A stretch of 6,156 nt of DNA from JAZSQT01 sp045538075 (GCA_045538075.1 JAZSQT010000152.1:1-6156), one strand, 5' to 3'. Shown: positions 1 through 5,759, numbered from the stretch's first letter. Notes: generated by a model not told the origin, from the letters alone. Numbers and translations: made by a program.

Positions 1-105
1 TTATGTATCTTGTTACCGTTTCAATATTATTGATAAAATTTAAAGATATTTATTGTTGCAAGTTTTAGATTATGAATACAAAAAATTTTATGACGAAATT
101 TCGTA
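1..105 (+). repeat. Truncated tail of an upstream copy of the long repeat
   Basis: This stretch matches 440-546 in the same orientation. Positions 1-60 align to 440-499 with about 4 mismatches, and the match then decays, with a small indel, until about 105. The window therefore opens inside the tail of another copy of the long repeat described at 173-546, giving two head-to-tail copies upstream of hslV. A 12-bp perfect palindrome, ACGAAATTTCGT, lies at 93-104 and is decayed in the second copy. No reading frame of note is present. Confidence 0.85.
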
Positions 106-110
106 TTATA

Positions 111-145
111 GATTGCCACGACGATTAAAATCGTCTCGCAATGAC
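111..145 (-). repeat. Short palindromic repeat unit, variable-hairpin subtype
   Basis: The unit reads GATTGCCAC, then a hairpin, then TCGCAATGAC. The outer stem ATTGC (112-116) pairs with GCAAT (138-142). The inner 7-bp stem is GACGATT (120-126) with AATCGTC (129-135) around an AA loop. The same outer sequence recurs at 5679-5715 with a different inner stem that still pairs. The outline (GGATT-type end, CG, CTCG, AATGAC) is that of the reverse complement of the unit at 173-207, so the two lie as an inverted pair, as REP-type elements often do. An AATGACTT motif is duplicated just after it (140-147 and 157-164, period 17). Confidence 0.8.
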
Positions 146-172
146 TTAAAAAGGTTAATGACTTTTAAATAT

Positions 173-207
173 GTCATTACGAGGAGTGAAACGACGAAGT
201 AATCCAG
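173..207 (+). repeat. Short palindromic repeat unit, fixed-centre subtype (end of long repeat)
   Basis: The unit begins GTCATTACGAGGAG and ends CGACGAAGTAATCCAG. ATTAC (176-180) pairs with GTAAT (199-203). Full copies lie at 5725-5759 (same strand) and 6115-6149 (opposite strand), and a decayed copy lies at 5596-5629. From memory, very similar GTCATTGCGAGGAGCGAAGCGACGAAGCAATCC-like repeats recur between genes in many unrelated bacteria. That makes this a non-coding, dispersed REP/MITE-type sequence. In this window it marks the outer edge of each long repeat copy. Confidence 0.85.
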
Positions 208-287
208 TAAAAAGGGTTGATAAGAAATTTAGTTTTAAAATTAATTAACTCATTTAGGTGTAAAGGTTATTTCAATTTCAACTTTCC

Positions 288-442
288 TAAAGAACACAAT
301 TTTTTCTCCAGAAGTAGAAACATTCCATATATTTATTCAATAAGGTCGCAAACTCGCTTCGCTCGGGGTTCCACCCAGAGCTCCCAAAAAGCATTGAATA
401 AATATATGTCATTACTTCTGAGTTCAAAAATTGTATTCTTTA
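288..442. repeat. 155-nt foldback (long hairpin) inside the left repeat copy
   Basis: Three nested stems are visible. TAAAGAACACAATTTTT (288-304) pairs with 426-442 with one mismatch (C295/A435). CAGAAGTA (309-316) pairs with TACTTCTG (413-420). CATATATTTATTCAAT (326-341) pairs perfectly with ATTGAATAAATATATG (393-408). Internal loops are 305-308/421-425 and 317-325/409-412, and the terminal loop is 342-392. That loop is much richer in G and C than its surroundings and can itself form a small hairpin: GCTC and GGG (361-368) with CCC and GAGC (374-381). The right copy at 5880-6034 has the same length, and its four differences all fall in loops. It could act as a structured RNA, a transposition substrate or a transcription barrier; the sequence does not decide. 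Confidence 0.8.
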
Positions 443-611
443 TGTATCTCGTTGTCGTTTCAATATTATTGATAAAATTTAAAGATATTTATTGTTTCAA
501 GTTTTAATATTATGGATATATAAAAAATTATCACGAAATTTTTTGTAATTTATTGTAATAACACCCTCCTTTGAATACTAAATAAAATTACTGGTAAATT
601 TTAATTCTATT

Positions 612-620
612 TGTTATAAT
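612..620 (+). promoter_or_regulatory. Extended -10 promoter of hslV
   Basis: TGTTATAAT combines a perfect TATAAT (615-620) with the TGn extension that lets sigma-70-type RNA polymerase work without a good -35. The best -35 at 17-bp spacing is TGGTAA (592-597), which is poor. Transcription would begin near 627, giving a 5' leader of only about 17 nt before the hslV start. It is the only strong promoter-like sequence I see for the hslV-hslU-third gene cluster. Confidence 0.6.
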
Positions 621-632
621 TTACATTTTAGT

Positions 633-637
633 GGGAG
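633..637 (+). promoter_or_regulatory. Ribosome binding site deciding the hslV start
   Basis: GGGAG lies 6 nt before the ATG at 644. No comparable Shine-Dalgarno precedes the alternative in-frame ATG at 665. This favours the longer HslV with a short N-terminal propeptide. Confidence 0.65.
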
Positions 638-643
638 AAAATT

Positions 644-1186
644 ATGCACAATCAAGATAAAATTATGGCTACAACTATAGTTGCAGTTAGGCGTAATAAC
701 AATGTTGCATTTGCTGGCGACGGTCAAGTTACATTAGGTTCTATAGTTATGAAAGAAAATGCAAAAAAAGTTAGACGTCTTGGAGACGGAAATATATTAT
801 GTGGTTTTGCTGGGTCTGCTGCAGATGCTTTTACGTTAATGGAGCGATTTGAAAGCAAACTAAAAGATTTTTCAAACAAACTTCCACGTGCTGCCGTTGA
901 GCTTGCTAAAGATTGGCGTAGTGATAGATTTTTGAGAAAACTTGAAGCGATGATGATTGTTGCAGATAAAAATGATATGTTTTTATTATCTGGTAATGGC
1001 GATGTTATAGAATCTACAGATGGGATATCTGCTATAGGTTCTGGTGGTTCATACGCCCTTGCTGCTGCAAGAGCGTTAGCTCAAAATACTGATTTATCTG
1101 CACGAGATATTGCAGAAAAATCTTTGCAAATTGCAGGGGATATTTGTATATATACTAATAAAAATATAGTTATAGAGGAAATATAA
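644..1186 (+). CDS. hslV: ATP-dependent protease HslUV, peptidase subunit HslV
   Basis: HslV is the proteasome-like threonine peptidase of the cytoplasmic HslUV (ClpYQ) complex; HslU hexamers feed unfolded proteins into its double-hexamer chamber. The 180 residues match the E. coli form (176) almost end to end. TTIVAVRR carries the catalytic Thr at residue 10. AGDGQ contains Asp26, KKVRR contains the conserved Lys42 (Lys33 in mature E. coli numbering), GSGG is at 132-135, and GDICIYTN (165-172) holds the Gly/Cys/Thr cation site. The chosen ATG has GGGAG six nt upstream and leaves nine residues (MHNQDKIMA) before Thr10, so maturation would need removal of a propeptide. Starting at Met8 (position 665) would leave only Met-Ala but has no good ribosome site. 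The gene ends 3 nt before hslU. Confidence 0.97.
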   Translation: MHNQDKIMATTIVAVRRNNNVAFAGDGQVTLGSIVMKENAKKVRRLGDGNILCGFAGSAADAFTLMERFESKLKDFSNKLPRAAVELAKDWRSDRFLRKLEAMMIVADKNDMFLLSGNGDVIESTDGISAIGSGGSYALAAARALAQNTDLSARDIAEKSLQIAGDICIYTNKNIVIEEI

Positions 1187-1189
1187 TAT

Positions 1190-2518
1190 ATGAGCGAAAG
1201 TCTTACTCCAAAAGAAATAGTTGCAGAACTTGATAAATACATTGTTGGTCAAAAAAATGCAAAAAAGGCTGTTGCAGTGGCTTTACGTAATAGGTGGCGT
1301 AGGTTGCAACTATCTGGCAAGTTGCAAGATGAAATTACACCAAAAAATATAATAATGATTGGTTCTACTGGTGTTGGTAAGACAGAGATTGCAAGGCGTC
1401 TTGCAAAACTTACTGGCTCGCCTTTTTTTAAAGTAGAGGCAACTAAATTTACAGAAGTTGGTTACGTCGGTCGTGATGTTGAATCTATGGTTAGAGATTT
1501 AGTAGAAATTTCTGTAAATATAGTTCGTAGCGAACAAAGAGAGCTTGTAAAAGATAAAGCAAAAGTTTCTACAGAAGATAGGATATTAGATTTGCTTGTG
1601 CCACCAAGAGCTCCATATAATGGCAAGGTTCCAGTAGATGATAGCCAAACGAGAGAAAAATTTCGTGTTATGCTTAAAGAGGGCAAGTTAGAAGAAAGAA
1701 TTATTGAACTTGATGTAGATGAAGCTTCGCCCCACGTTGAAGTGTTGTCTAATGTTGGGTTTCAAGATATGAGTATGGATATTCAAGATATGGTAAAAAA
1801 TATTTTTCCTTCAAAGAAAAAGAAGAGAAAAATGAAAATTAGTGAAGCAAGAAGTATTATTGAATCTCAAGAAATGAATAGGCTAATAGATATGGACGAT
1901 GTTAAATCTATTGCGTTGAAGAGGGCTGAGCAGTCTGGAATTATTTTTCTTGATGAGTTAGATAAAGTTTGTTCATCTGGTAGTGGTGGTCGTGGTGCAG
2001 AAGTTTCAAGAGAGGGTGTTCAAAGGGATTTGTTGCCAATAGTTGAAGGTTCTACAGTAATGACTAAATATGGTATGATAAAAACAGACCATATATTATT
2101 TATTGCTGCAGGTGCTTTTTCTGTGGCAAAACCGTCTGATTTGATACCAGAGTTACAAGGTAGATTTCCTATTAGGGTAGAATTAGAATCACTATCTAAG
2201 GAAGATTTTATTAGAATATTAAAAGAACCAGAGAATGCTCTTACTAAGCAATACGTGGCACTTCTTGATGCAGATGGAGCAAAAGTTACTTATACTGATG
2301 ACGGTATAGAAGAAATTGCAGCTATTGCTTGCGATGTTAATGCTAACAACGAAAATATAGGTGCAAGAAGATTGCATACTATTATGGAAAAATTGTTAGA
2401 AGAGATTTCTTTTGAAGCTCCAGAAAAAGCAGGTGAGCTTGTTATAGATAAGAATTACGTTTTAGAACGACTTGGGGAAATTTCTTCTAATGTTGATTTA
2501 AGTAGATATATATTGTAA
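1190..2518 (+). CDS. hslU: ATP-dependent protease HslUV, AAA+ unfoldase subunit HslU
   Basis: HslU is the ClpX-class AAA+ ATPase that recognises, unfolds and translocates substrates into HslV. At 442 residues it is full length (E. coli 443). The N-terminal LTPKEIVAELDKYIVGQ is typical. Walker A is GSTGVGKT (58-65), with Ser where E. coli has Pro. The pore loop GYVG is at 91-94. The I-domain spans about 110-243 and contains a Lys-rich run near 209-216. Walker B is IIFLDELDK (251-259; Asp255, Glu256). VSREGVQRDLLPIVEG (272-287) and the sensor-2 GARRL (Arg393) are present. The C-terminus LSRYIL corresponds to the tail that docks between HslV subunits, so the partner interface looks intact. AGAGG (1174-1178), inside the end of hslV, is a probable ribosome site. 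Co-transcription with hslV is expected. Confidence 0.98.
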   Translation: MSESLTPKEIVAELDKYIVGQKNAKKAVAVALRNRWRRLQLSGKLQDEITPKNIIMIGSTGVGKTEIARRLAKLTGSPFFKVEATKFTEVGYVGRDVESMVRDLVEISVNIVRSEQRELVKDKAKVSTEDRILDLLVPPRAPYNGKVPVDDSQTREKFRVMLKEGKLEERIIELDVDEASPHVEVLSNVGFQDMSMDIQDMVKNIFPSKKKKRKMKISEARSIIESQEMNRLIDMDDVKSIALKRAEQSGIIFLDELDKVCSSGSGGRGAEVSREGVQRDLLPIVEGSTVMTKYGMIKTDHILFIAAGAFSVAKPSDLIPELQGRFPIRVELESLSKEDFIRILKEPENALTKQYVALLDADGAKVTYTDDGIEEIAAIACDVNANNENIGARRLHTIMEKLLEEISFEAPEKAGELVIDKNYVLERLGEISSNVDLSRYIL

Positions 2519-2527
2519 GAGTAGTAG

Positions 2528-4099
2528 ATGAATATTTTTCAAAAATTACCTTTTATTTTATTATTTTTATTCTATACAACTATTTCTTATGCAACTGATA
2601 CTTTAGACGAATTTACTAATGATATAAATAATTGGTCAAAAAATTTAAAAGGCACAGTAGTATCGGTATCAAATAATAGTATTAGAGTTAAATTAGATAA
2701 GCAGAATAAGATTATAAAAGGAAGTATTTTTGATATAACGAGATATGGAGAGGAGCTTTTTAACCCAGTAACGAAAAAATCATTAGGTAAAAAAGTTCAT
2801 ACTATAGGCACTTTTACTGTCAATTCTTCTGACGGTTTAAATTTAAGTGGAGTATTTAAAGGCAGTCAAAGGGCAAAAGTTGGCGATAAAGCAGTTGTTA
2901 AAACACCTATCCCTATAAAGACTACCTTTTCAGACCTTGATAGTATTTTTTCAGCAGAAATATTATACGCAGTATTTAAAGATAGAAATTTTATAGAGTC
3001 AAAAGAAAGTGATTATAATTTAACTTGTGTTAATAATAATGGTGAAGCAGAATGTAATTTTCGTTTTCAAAATACAGATATAATTTCGTCAAAAATTCCA
3101 GTAGTTGGAAGCCTCGATATAGATGTAACAAATATAGAAGTAATAAATGAAAGGGTTAAAAAGAATATAGTTTCTACAGCTATTGGTTATCCTTTTGGTG
3201 TAGAAAAAGGTATATACGTTATTCTTGCAGATAAAAAATCTATTACTTTTTATAAAATAGATGGAGATAAATTAATTTTAGAAAAGAATATATCATTAAT
3301 TGGCGATTTTGATGATATTGTAAACATTGAAGTAGTTGATAATAACAACAATAATATAGACGAAATTTATATATCAAATATAAAATACGGCACACGGGTT
3401 GAATCTTACGTTTACGAATATATTGACGATACATTTAATCTTGAGATAGGTAGAGAGCCTTATTTATTTAGAACGTATTATTCTAATAATGGTAAAACTC
3501 TTATGGCTCAAGAATTTGACAATGGAGATTTTACAAGCCCAATATATGAGTATGATTATATTGATGATGAATATAGAATAGGCAAAAAGTTAGGTTCATT
3601 ATCTGAATATAGGTTGTATGGATATGGAGATTCAAGTATTGGTGAAATATCTTATAATGCAATAGGTAGCATATTAGTAAAAGATGCTCAAGGAAAGCTT
3701 CAAGAGTATAAAGGATTTTTTAGTGATAGCCCTCATAAATTAAAGTATTCAAGACAGTTTTTTAAAACAACTACTACTGGAGGTATAGATAATGTTGACG
3801 AAGAAATTTTATCAATACCAATTTATCCAAGGGTTATAGAAGTAACTAAAGGCAAATTTTTTCTGCAAAGTAACGAACCAGTTGAAAGAAAAACTACAGG
3901 TAACGATAAATATAAAAAATCTTATTACGGATTATATTCATTAATTGATGATAAAATTGCTACCTTATGGCAATCAGAAGATAAAAAACCAGTGATAATA
4001 GAATCTGATATAGTAAAAGATAAAGAAAATGTATATATTTTGCTTTTCTTTAAGTCTAAAAAAAGCAGTATTGAAGTATTGAAATTAAAATTAAGCTAA
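2528..4099 (+). CDS. Secreted protein of unknown function, putative beta-propeller
   Basis: I do not recognise a named gene. The 523 residues start with a clear Sec signal peptide: Lys6, hydrophobic core about 8-19, probable cleavage after SYA (20-22) before Thr23. Residues about 42-125 (GTVVSVSNNSIRVKL ... GDKAVV) have the spacing of the small beta-barrel found at the C-terminus of FlgT-type proteins; this is my inference from pattern. The rest alternates beta-strand-like segments with acidic turns. Residues 270-283 (VDNNNNNIDEIYIS) resemble an FG-GAP/VCBS propeller blade with a DxNxNxxD-type calcium loop. Cys167 and Cys176 could form a disulfide. No late hydrophobic anchor or lipobox is seen, so a periplasmic or surface location is likely. 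It begins 9 nt after hslU without a convincing Shine-Dalgarno, suggesting translational coupling. Arg codons are mostly AGA/AGG, unlike the porin that follows. Confidence 0.9.
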   Translation: MNIFQKLPFILLFLFYTTISYATDTLDEFTNDINNWSKNLKGTVVSVSNNSIRVKLDKQNKIIKGSIFDITRYGEELFNPVTKKSLGKKVHTIGTFTVNSSDGLNLSGVFKGSQRAKVGDKAVVKTPIPIKTTFSDLDSIFSAEILYAVFKDRNFIESKESDYNLTCVNNNGEAECNFRFQNTDIISSKIPVVGSLDIDVTNIEVINERVKKNIVSTAIGYPFGVEKGIYVILADKKSITFYKIDGDKLILEKNISLIGDFDDIVNIEVVDNNNNNIDEIYISNIKYGTRVESYVYEYIDDTFNLEIGREPYLFRTYYSNNGKTLMAQEFDNGDFTSPIYEYDYIDDEYRIGKKLGSLSEYRLYGYGDSSIGEISYNAIGSILVKDAQGKLQEYKGFFSDSPHKLKYSRQFFKTTTTGGIDNVDEEILSIPIYPRVIEVTKGKFFLQSNEPVERKTTGNDKYKKSYYGLYSLIDDKIATLWQSEDKKPVIIESDIVKDKENVYILLFFKSKKSSIEVLKLKLS

Positions 4100-4149
4100 A
4101 TTTCTTTATATTTTTTTCATATTTGATAACTTTTGTTACTCTTCTTTAA

Positions 4150-4217
4150 CTTATTGGTAAATAAGCTAAAATTTATTAAAGCAAATGTTAATATTACGGA
4201 GATGCTTATTAAATAAG
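4150..4217. promoter_or_regulatory. Pair of CTTATT/AATAAG palindromes upstream of the porin
   Basis: Two perfect 6-bp inverted repeats share the same half-site. CTTATT-GGTA-AATAAG lies at 4150-4165, and CTTATT-A-AATAAG at 4205-4217, with centres about 54 bp apart. Both lie upstream of the candidate porin promoter, so an operator or upstream activator site is possible. The differing spacers (4 versus 1 nt) weaken the case, because a fixed dimer would expect equal spacing. Neither is followed by a T-tract good enough for a terminator. Chance is a real alternative in such AT-rich DNA. Confidence 0.3.
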
Positions 4218-4248
4218 ACTTTTTCAAGAGTTATATGTATTAAAGTGC

Positions 4249-4277
4249 TTGCATATAGTGTTTTAATAGGCTAATAT
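4249..4277 (+). promoter_or_regulatory. Candidate promoter of the porin gene
   Basis: TTGCAT (4249-4254) and TAATAT (4272-4277) are separated by 17 bp, which suits a sigma-70-type promoter, although each hexamer matches consensus only partly. Initiation near 4284 would give a leader of about 32 nt containing the strong ribosome site. No better pair is evident in 4100-4315. Confidence 0.4.
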
Positions 4278-4301
4278 TTGATGTCAGATAATTTATTTTA
4301 T

Positions 4302-4307
4302 GGAGGA
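4302..4307 (+). promoter_or_regulatory. Strong ribosome binding site of the porin gene
   Basis: GGAGGA lies 8 nt before the ATG at 4316. It is the best Shine-Dalgarno in the window and fits a highly translated envelope protein. Confidence 0.8.
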
Positions 4308-4315
4308 ATTGTTTA

Positions 4316-5479
4316 ATGAAAAAACTTTTACTTTCTGTTTTAATGGTAATGCTTGCAATGCCAGCATTAGCTTTTGAAATTCCTATGCCAGATGGCATGA
4401 GTTTGAAAATGTATGGTCAAGTTCGTATGAATGCCGTTTACGATTACAAAAACGTATCAAATGGCAGAACTAACGATATTGGTAGTGATTTTAAAATGAA
4501 TTGGCAACCAAACTCTCGTTTTGGTATCAATTTTAGTGTAGGCAACTTTTTTGCTAATGCAGAAATGAATGTTAAGCCAGATCAAATTAACTCTCCTATT
4601 GGTTTTCGTCAGTTCTACGGTGGTTACACTTTTGAAAATGGTTTAACATTAATCGCTGGTAACAAAACTACTTTAGCAGGAACAAAAATATCTAATACTG
4701 TATGGTATACAGATGGTGGTCTTGCAGGTTTTGGTGCTGCAGATGATACTCGTCGTCCTATGATTATGGTTAGCTATGCAGGTTTAGATTTTGCTGTAGT
4801 TGCGAATGGCGTAGATAAAACAGCTAATATTACTATTCCTGGATTTTCAGCAGCAGAAGAATACATTCCTCGTTTTGAAGTTGCTTACAACTTAAAATTT
4901 GACAATTTTACTGGTAAAATAGCCGGTACTTACGGTTTATACACTTTTGATCGTGATGCTGATGCTAAAAGATTTAACGTTCACGCTTGGCACGTTGGTT
5001 TAACTGGTAAATACAACTTTGGCAATATGTATGCTGGTGTTAGTGCTTTCTACGGTATGAATTCTGGTATGTATGGTGCTGCTAATCTTATTTCTGGTGG
5101 AGCTACTGCTTATCAAAGTGTTAGCGAAAACCCAACTATAGGTGGAAACTCATTAGGTAGCTATATGATAGATGGTGATTCTGTAGAAGATGTATCTACT
5201 TGGGGTGCTACAGTAGTATTCGGTGTTAATATTAGCGAAATGCTTGCTCTTGAAGTTGGTGGCGGTTGGCAACAATCTTACGCAGACTTTATTACTAACG
5301 ACAATGGTGATAAAACAGCACTTAATGGATACGGTGTATATGTTCAAGCTCCAATCAAATTTGCTGAAGGACATTTCGTTATCACTCCTGAGGTTGGCTA
5401 CTTTGGACGTATGGCAGATTTCACTGGTGCAGCAATAGAAGAGTTGCTTGCTGGTGCTCAAGTTAAAGTATTATTCTAA
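4316..5479 (+). CDS. Outer-membrane beta-barrel protein, porin-like
   Basis: The 387-residue product has a textbook Sec signal peptide (MKKLLLS, hydrophobic core, ALA at 17-19, cleavage before Phe20). It ends in Phe (QVKVLF), the C-terminal signature read by the BAM assembly machinery. In between, alternating hydrophobic/polar strands rich in Gly, Tyr, Phe and Asn recur (for example SLKMYGQVRMNAVY, FGINFSVGNFFANAEM, VGLTGKYNFGNMYAGVSAFYG), with no Cys and no internal hydrophobic helix. This indicates a trimeric-porin or similar channel, probably with about 16 strands by length; substrate cannot be told. Arg codons are 8 CGT to 2 AGA, whereas the gene before it uses mainly AGA/AGG, a sign of high expression. 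A strong ribosome site precedes the gene and a strong terminator follows it, so it is probably its own transcription unit. Confidence 0.93.
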   Translation: MKKLLLSVLMVMLAMPALAFEIPMPDGMSLKMYGQVRMNAVYDYKNVSNGRTNDIGSDFKMNWQPNSRFGINFSVGNFFANAEMNVKPDQINSPIGFRQFYGGYTFENGLTLIAGNKTTLAGTKISNTVWYTDGGLAGFGAADDTRRPMIMVSYAGLDFAVVANGVDKTANITIPGFSAAEEYIPRFEVAYNLKFDNFTGKIAGTYGLYTFDRDADAKRFNVHAWHVGLTGKYNFGNMYAGVSAFYGMNSGMYGAANLISGGATAYQSVSENPTIGGNSLGSYMIDGDSVEDVSTWGATVVFGVNISEMLALEVGGGWQQSYADFITNDNGDKTALNGYGVYVQAPIKFAEGHFVITPEVGYFGRMADFTGAAIEELLAGAQVKVLF

Positions 5480-5506
5480 TAATAATTTTAATTGTTAATT
5501 TATATA

Positions 5507-5536
5507 ATGCCTACCTTTTTAAAGGTAGGCATTTTT
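5507..5536 (+). terminator. Intrinsic terminator after the porin gene
   Basis: ATGCCTACCTTT (5507-5518) pairs perfectly with AAAGGTAGGCAT (5521-5532), a 12-bp arm pair around TT (in practice an 11-bp stem with a 4-nt loop). A run of T follows (5532-5536, then ATT). It begins 27 nt after the porin stop and is the only convincing rho-independent terminator in the window. Confidence 0.92.
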
Positions 5537-5595
5537 ATTAATATCTTATGTTATAATTTATCGTATAAATATTCTAACTTCTTCAAGTCTTAATA
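5537..5595. other. AT-rich spacer between terminator and repeat DNA
   Basis: I see no gene here. A TGTTATAAT extended -10-like sequence occurs at 5549-5557, almost the same as the hslV promoter core, but no open frame follows on the + strand. The end of the spacer (TTCAAGTCTTAATATTAT, from 5582) resembles the tail of the left repeat around 495-513, so repeat-derived DNA may already begin here. Confidence 0.5.
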
Positions 5596-5629
5596 TTATT
5601 ATGAAGAGTGAAATAACGAAGTAATCCAG
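5596..5629 (+). repeat. Decayed short palindromic repeat unit
   Basis: The right half (AACGAAGTAATCCAGTAAAA) matches the fixed-centre unit well. The left half has lost GTCATTACGAG and reads ATTATTATGAAGAG instead, so the ends no longer pair properly. It is followed by a TTGATATGAAAT stretch, as in the intact copies, which shows that the flank was copied too. This looks like an old, degenerating insertion. Confidence 0.65.
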
Positions 5630-5677
5630 TAAAAAAATTGATATGAAATCAAAACAGAAATTGTTTATATAGTTTAT

Positions 5678-5715
5678 GGATTGCCACGAAAAACTGGCGT
5701 TTTTCTCGCAATGAC
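5678..5715 (-). repeat. Short palindromic repeat unit, variable-hairpin subtype
   Basis: GATTGCCAC (5679-5687) and TCGCAATGAC (5706-5715) are identical to those of the unit at 111-145. The inner stem is GAAAAAC (5688-5694) with GTTTTTC (5699-5705) around TGGC, entirely different in sequence from GACGATT/AATCGTC at the left. It still forms 7 bp. The outer stem ATTGC/GCAAT is kept. It stands 9 nt before the forward unit at 5725, in inverted orientation, the same arrangement as at 111/173. Confidence 0.82.
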
Positions 5716-5724
5716 TTTAGAGCT

Positions 5725-5759
5725 GTCATTACGAGGAGCAAAGCGACGAAGTAATCCAG
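5725..5759 (+). repeat. Short palindromic repeat unit, fixed-centre subtype (left end of element)
   Basis: GTCATTACGAGGAG, a centre reading CAAAGCGACGAA, then GTAATCCAG. It is identical over 35 positions to the reverse complement of 6115-6149 and differs from the copy at 173-207 at three bases in the centre. The flank after it (TGGTTGATATGAAATTTAGT) is also shared with the other copies. Confidence 0.88.

Larger units (their letters stand above)
173..546 (+). repeat. Long non-coding repeat, left copy (inverted partner at 5830-6149)
   Basis: Positions 173-441 match the reverse complement of 5881-6149 with about 13 differences by hand alignment, roughly 95% identity. Weaker similarity continues to about 495. 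The distal part, 440-546, is also duplicated directly at 1-105. The order within the repeat is: palindromic end unit (173-207), an AT-rich spacer, a 155-nt foldback (288-442) and an AT-rich tail. A 96-codon open frame starting with TTG at 217 crosses it. In the right copy the same frame is broken by a one-base deletion (equivalent to position 317) and soon reaches TAA, so it is not treated as a gene. This entry accounts for most of the gene-free stretch before hslV. Confidence 0.88.

Noticed and set aside
111..207. CRISPR array
   Set aside because: The repeats are few, alternate in orientation, have unequal spacing (27 and 9 nt) and carry duplicated rather than unique flanks.
361..385. tRNA-like T-arm (GGGGTTCCACCC) in the foldback loop
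   Set aside because: GGTTC resembles a T-loop, but no acceptor stem, anticodon arm or D-arm can be built around it.
217..507. 96-codon + strand open frame starting with TTG
   Set aside because: It lies wholly in the long repeat and runs through both arms of the foldback. In the inverted copy the same frame is shifted by a one-base deletion and stops at TAA soon after. There is no good ribosome site.
561..572. Minus-strand ribosome site (AAGGAGGGTGTT) suggesting a divergent gene
   Set aside because: The only nearby start is a GTG almost touching the purine run, and the minus strand beyond it meets stops quickly; no coding frame follows.
1462..1686. 74-codon minus-strand frame
   Set aside because: It is antisense within the well-conserved hslU, with no promoter or ribosome site; a shadow of the real gene.
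3243..3434. 63-codon minus-strand frame
   Set aside because: It is antisense within the secreted-protein gene, rich in Tyr, Cys and Leu as expected from reversed AT-rich codons; no support as a gene.
4125..4165. Terminator after the secreted-protein gene
   Set aside because: The only hairpins (TAAC/GTTA near 4127-4138 and CTTATT/AATAAG at 4150-4165) are short, AT-only or nearly so, and lack a following T-run.
4249..4254. Sigma-54 type -12 element (TTGCA) before the porin
   Set aside because: No GG-containing -24 element stands at the required distance upstream; a sigma-70-type reading with 17-bp spacing fits better.
5153..5461. 102-codon minus-strand and 71-codon + strand alternative frames
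   Set aside because: Both overlap the C-terminal half of the porin, whose frame has a signal peptide, barrel pattern, terminal Phe and ribosome site. The alternatives have none of these.
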